Source: Candidatus Brocadiia bacterium (GTDB lineage Bacteria; Planctomycetota; PUPC01; DSUN01). From it: a DNA stretch of 9,600 nt. The notes below the pieces were generated by a model, which did no database searches, was not told where the DNA came from, and saw only the letters and a list, made by a program, of their open reading frames with translations. The translations under genes were made by a program, and so were the position numbers. Positions 8,475 to 9,600 of this stretch are shown here, one piece after another (the first letter of the stretch is position 1; each line of letters opens with the position of its first letter). The stretch spans positions 1 to 9,600 of the forward strand of contig JADHXT010000106.1 of the NCBI GenBank assembly GCA_016782825.1, given 5' to 3'.

Positions 8475-8532
8475 GGAGCAGGTTGCCTATCTCAATTCGG
8501 TCGCGCGCGGCGACTCGCGGGGGTCTTGCACG

Positions 8533-9360
8533 TCACTTCGCGGGCACCTTGCCCAGGCCGGCCGGCAGCGTGGCGGGCACGGCCACATCCAGCGTGGTGT
8601 CTTTGCCAGCCACCACCTCGACGCCGCCGAGGCGCGGGTCGAACACGTAGCCCAGACGGCTCCACGCGTCGCCCTGGAGGCGCAGCCGCTGCCACACGCG
8701 CAGGCCCTTGCGCGGCTTGTGCCACACGTCGCTCATCCACACGAAGGGCCACGTCTCCACCCGCCAGATGGCCTCGCCGCCCTTGCTGGCGTAGAAGGCC
8801 CGGTCGCGGGTCAGTTCCACCAGCACCACGGCCCGCTGCCGCGTGCCGTGCACCCACAGGGGGCGCACCTTGTCGATGAATCGCGACACCTTGGTAAGCT
8901 TCGTCACGCGGTCAATGAGCTTGTCGACCCGCAGCTTCGTGCGGATGATCTTGGCGCGTTCCTCGTCGGAGACCGCCTGGCCTTCCTCGAGGTATTGCTC
9001 GATGTCGAACCGCTGCGTGGCGATGGCGCCCGTGGCGGGCTCGAGGTCGTACACGGCCTGGCCGGCCTCGCCGCGCACGCGCAGCACCACGCCCTCGATG
9101 CGGCCCGCTTTGGTCTCCACGGCCAGGTCGTAGGTGCCCGGCTTCAGATTGTCCACCACGTAGCTGCCTCGGGCTTCGTCCAGGCGGCCCCAGTGGGTCT
9201 TGTCGAGCAGCTTCATTATGGTGGGCGGCACGCGCTCCACGGCGCCCACACGCACGGCCCTGCCCGCAGGCGTGAGCTTGCCCACCACGCGCCCCGTGCC
9301 CGCGGGGGCGGCGGCGCACAGTCCCATCGCCAGGACGATGCTCATCAGGCCTTTCCGCAT
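8533..9360 (-). CDS. Secreted protein with a carboxypeptidase-regulatory-like beta domain, function unknown
   Basis: The protein has 275 residues. I chose the ATG at 9360-9358 because AAGGAG (9367-9372) lies six bases upstream and the protein then opens with a signal peptide (MRKGL..., cut after APA at residue 20). The in-frame ATG at 9393 lies inside the palindrome just before it and would add 11 residues ahead of the signal peptide. Cys15 is preceded by Leu, so it is not a lipobox. Residues about 23-95 look like a small beta-sandwich of the carboxypeptidase-regulatory-like type (GKLTPAGRAV, GSYVVDNLKPGTYDLAV). Residues 128-168 are charged helix. Residues 199-233 hold six Trp (199, 204, 208, 213, 223, 233). 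The end, VVAGKDTTLDVAVP, again looks like a beta-domain edge strand. I do not recognise the family of the C-terminal part. The gene lies 58 bp upstream of secA on the same strand and is probably the first gene of the unit. Confidence 0.85.
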   Translation of the reverse strand: MRKGLMSIVLAMGLCAAAPAGTGRVVGKLTPAGRAVRVGAVERVPPTIMKLLDKTHWGRLDEARGSYVVDNLKPGTYDLAVETKAGRIEGVVLRVRGEAGQAVYDLEPATGAIATQRFDIEQYLEEGQAVSDEERAKIIRTKLRVDKLIDRVTKLTKVSRFIDKVRPLWVHGTRQRAVVLVELTRDRAFYASKGGEAIWRVETWPFVWMSDVWHKPRKGLRVWQRLRLQGDAWSRLGYVFDPRLGGVEVVAGKDTTLDVAVPATLPAGLGKVPAK

Positions 9361-9366
9361 CGTGCG

Positions 9367-9372
9367 CTCCTT
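9367..9372 (-). promoter_or_regulatory. Shine-Dalgarno that fixes the start of the 275-residue secreted protein
   Basis: AAGGAG on the minus strand, six bases before the ATG at 9360. It favours this start over the in-frame ATG at 9393. Confidence 0.75.
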
Positions 9373-9380
9373 GCATGGAT

Positions 9381-9408
9381 TGGGGCGGGCCAAGAGCGGC
9401 CCGCCCCA
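9381..9408. promoter_or_regulatory. Perfect 11-bp palindrome over the predicted transcription start (operator or leader hairpin)
   Basis: The arms TGGGGCGGGCC (9381-9391) and GGCCCGCCCCA (9398-9408) are perfect inverted complements around a six-base loop. The predicted -10 box ends at 9411, so transcription should begin near 9404, inside the right arm. The RNA could therefore form most, but perhaps not all, of the stem just upstream of the ribosome binding site. On DNA it would be a good dyad operator. No T-run follows it on the minus strand, so it is not an obvious terminator. Confidence 0.5.
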
Positions 9409-9410
9409 CC

Positions 9411-9439
9411 ATTATGCGGCATTTGGCCCGGGAATTCAA
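9411..9439 (-). promoter_or_regulatory. Sigma-70-like promoter for the secreted-protein/secA unit
   Basis: Read on the minus strand: TTGAAT (9439-9434; four of six matches to TTGACA), a 17-bp spacer, then CATAAT (9416-9411; five of six matches to TATAAT). It is correctly placed about 50 bases upstream of the ATG at 9360. I found no convincing promoter in the 58-bp gaps before secA (8475-8532) or before the protease gene (3122-3179). This promoter may therefore serve all three genes, unless promoters lie inside the coding sequences. Confidence 0.6.
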
Positions 9440-9464
9440 CGGCCCGAGGCCGCTGCTCCGGCAG

Positions 9465-9530
9465 GGAAGGAGCGGGGGAGGAAACCCTTTTTCAGGAAAA
9501 GGGCTTTCCTCCCCCACACCCCCTCCTTCC
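9465..9530. repeat. Long nested inverted repeat, hairpin-forming
   Basis: The core stem pairs GGGGGAGGAAA (9474-9484) with TTTCCTCCCCC (9505-9515). Directly inside it, CCCTTTT (9485-9491) pairs with AAAAGGG (9497-9503). That makes 18 base pairs with one bulged C (9504) and a five-base loop. Outside, GGAAGGAG (9465-9472) pairs with CTCCTTCC (9523-9530). No T-tract follows the core stem on either strand, so it is not a textbook intrinsic terminator. It may be a REP-like or small mobile palindromic element, or a terminator for a gene to the right of the window. Confidence 0.7.
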
Positions 9531-9553
9531 GAAAACCTCCTTATTGGGCACGA

Positions 9554-9577
9554 GGCATTCGCTGCCGAGCGAATGCC
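9554..9577. repeat. Short perfect inverted repeat next to the long hairpin
   Basis: The arms GGCATTCGCT (9554-9563) and AGCGAATGCC (9568-9577) flank a four-base loop, GCCG. Weaker flanking pairing (GGGC at 9546-9549 with GCCC at 9582-9585) could extend it. There is no T-run on either side. Confidence 0.6.
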
Positions 9578-9600
9578 CCGCGCCCATGTAAGGGTTCTTG

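Larger units (their letters stand above)
9440..9600. other. Non-coding right end of the window
   Basis: About 160 bases hold the two inverted repeats and no gene I can support. Open frames crossing this stretch have no signal peptide, no recognisable motif, and run through the palindromes. The next gene to the right is outside the window. Confidence 0.6.

Noticed and set aside
8475..8532. A dedicated secA promoter in the gap
   Set aside because: TTGAGA lies too close to the start, and no matching -10 box at proper spacing is present.
6258..8879. 873-codon open frame on the plus strand
   Set aside because: It is antisense to SecA's ATPase motifs, which are certain, and it runs across the 58-bp gap into the next gene.
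9465..9530. Intrinsic (rho-independent) terminator
   Set aside because: The stem is strong, but no T-run follows on either strand, so I list it only as an inverted repeat.
7921..9591. 556-codon plus-strand frame reaching the right end
   Set aside because: It is antisense to two signal-supported genes, continues through two palindromes, and has no motif.
1..9600. tRNA, rRNA, CRISPR arrays, insertion sequences or prophage genes
   Set aside because: I saw no cloverleaf-like tRNA sequence, no rRNA-like sequence, no direct-repeat/spacer pattern and no transposase or integrase motif.

Overview
The window is high-G+C bacterial DNA. All four genes I can support lie on the minus strand, so transcription runs from right to left. 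The long open frames on the plus strand and in other minus frames are high-GC shadows. In transcription order the genes are: a small secreted protein (9360 to 8533), a giant SecA preprotein-translocase ATPase of 1764 residues (8474 to 3180), a secreted SH3/TPR/trypsin-like protease (3121 to 1055), and a paralogue of that protease gene's front half that runs off the left edge (934 to <1). Composition, the enlarged SecA, and exported SH3b-TPR-protease architectures suggest Planctomycetota or another PVC-group bacterium. This is an inference; there is no rRNA marker in the window.

Region by region. 9440-9600 is non-coding and holds two strong inverted repeats. 9411-9439 is a good sigma-70-like promoter firing leftward into a palindrome (9381-9408), then a clear Shine-Dalgarno and the secreted 275-residue protein. 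A 58-bp gap leads to secA, another 58-bp gap to the protease gene, and a 120-bp gap with its own sigma-70-like promoter (1004-1032) to the truncated paralogue. The spacing suggests that the first three genes can be one transcript. The last can also be expressed alone.

The most striking observation is inside SecA. The motor core (NBD1, PPXD, NBD2, scaffold helix, two-helix finger, SEC-C tail) is intact. Between the first half of the helical scaffold and the two-helix finger, where ordinary SecA has one short helical-wing segment, this protein has nine degenerate copies of a segment about 75 residues long. They share the pattern W-x-h-x-x-L-x-x-W-A-...-h-G-h-x-h and resemble the single segment of E. 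coli SecA. The helical wing therefore appears to have grown by internal tandem duplication, adding roughly 600 residues. The NBD2 variable insertion and the zinc-binding tail are also atypical.

The three neighbours all carry signal peptides and are probably Sec substrates. The link between the enlarged SecA and these cargoes is proximity only.
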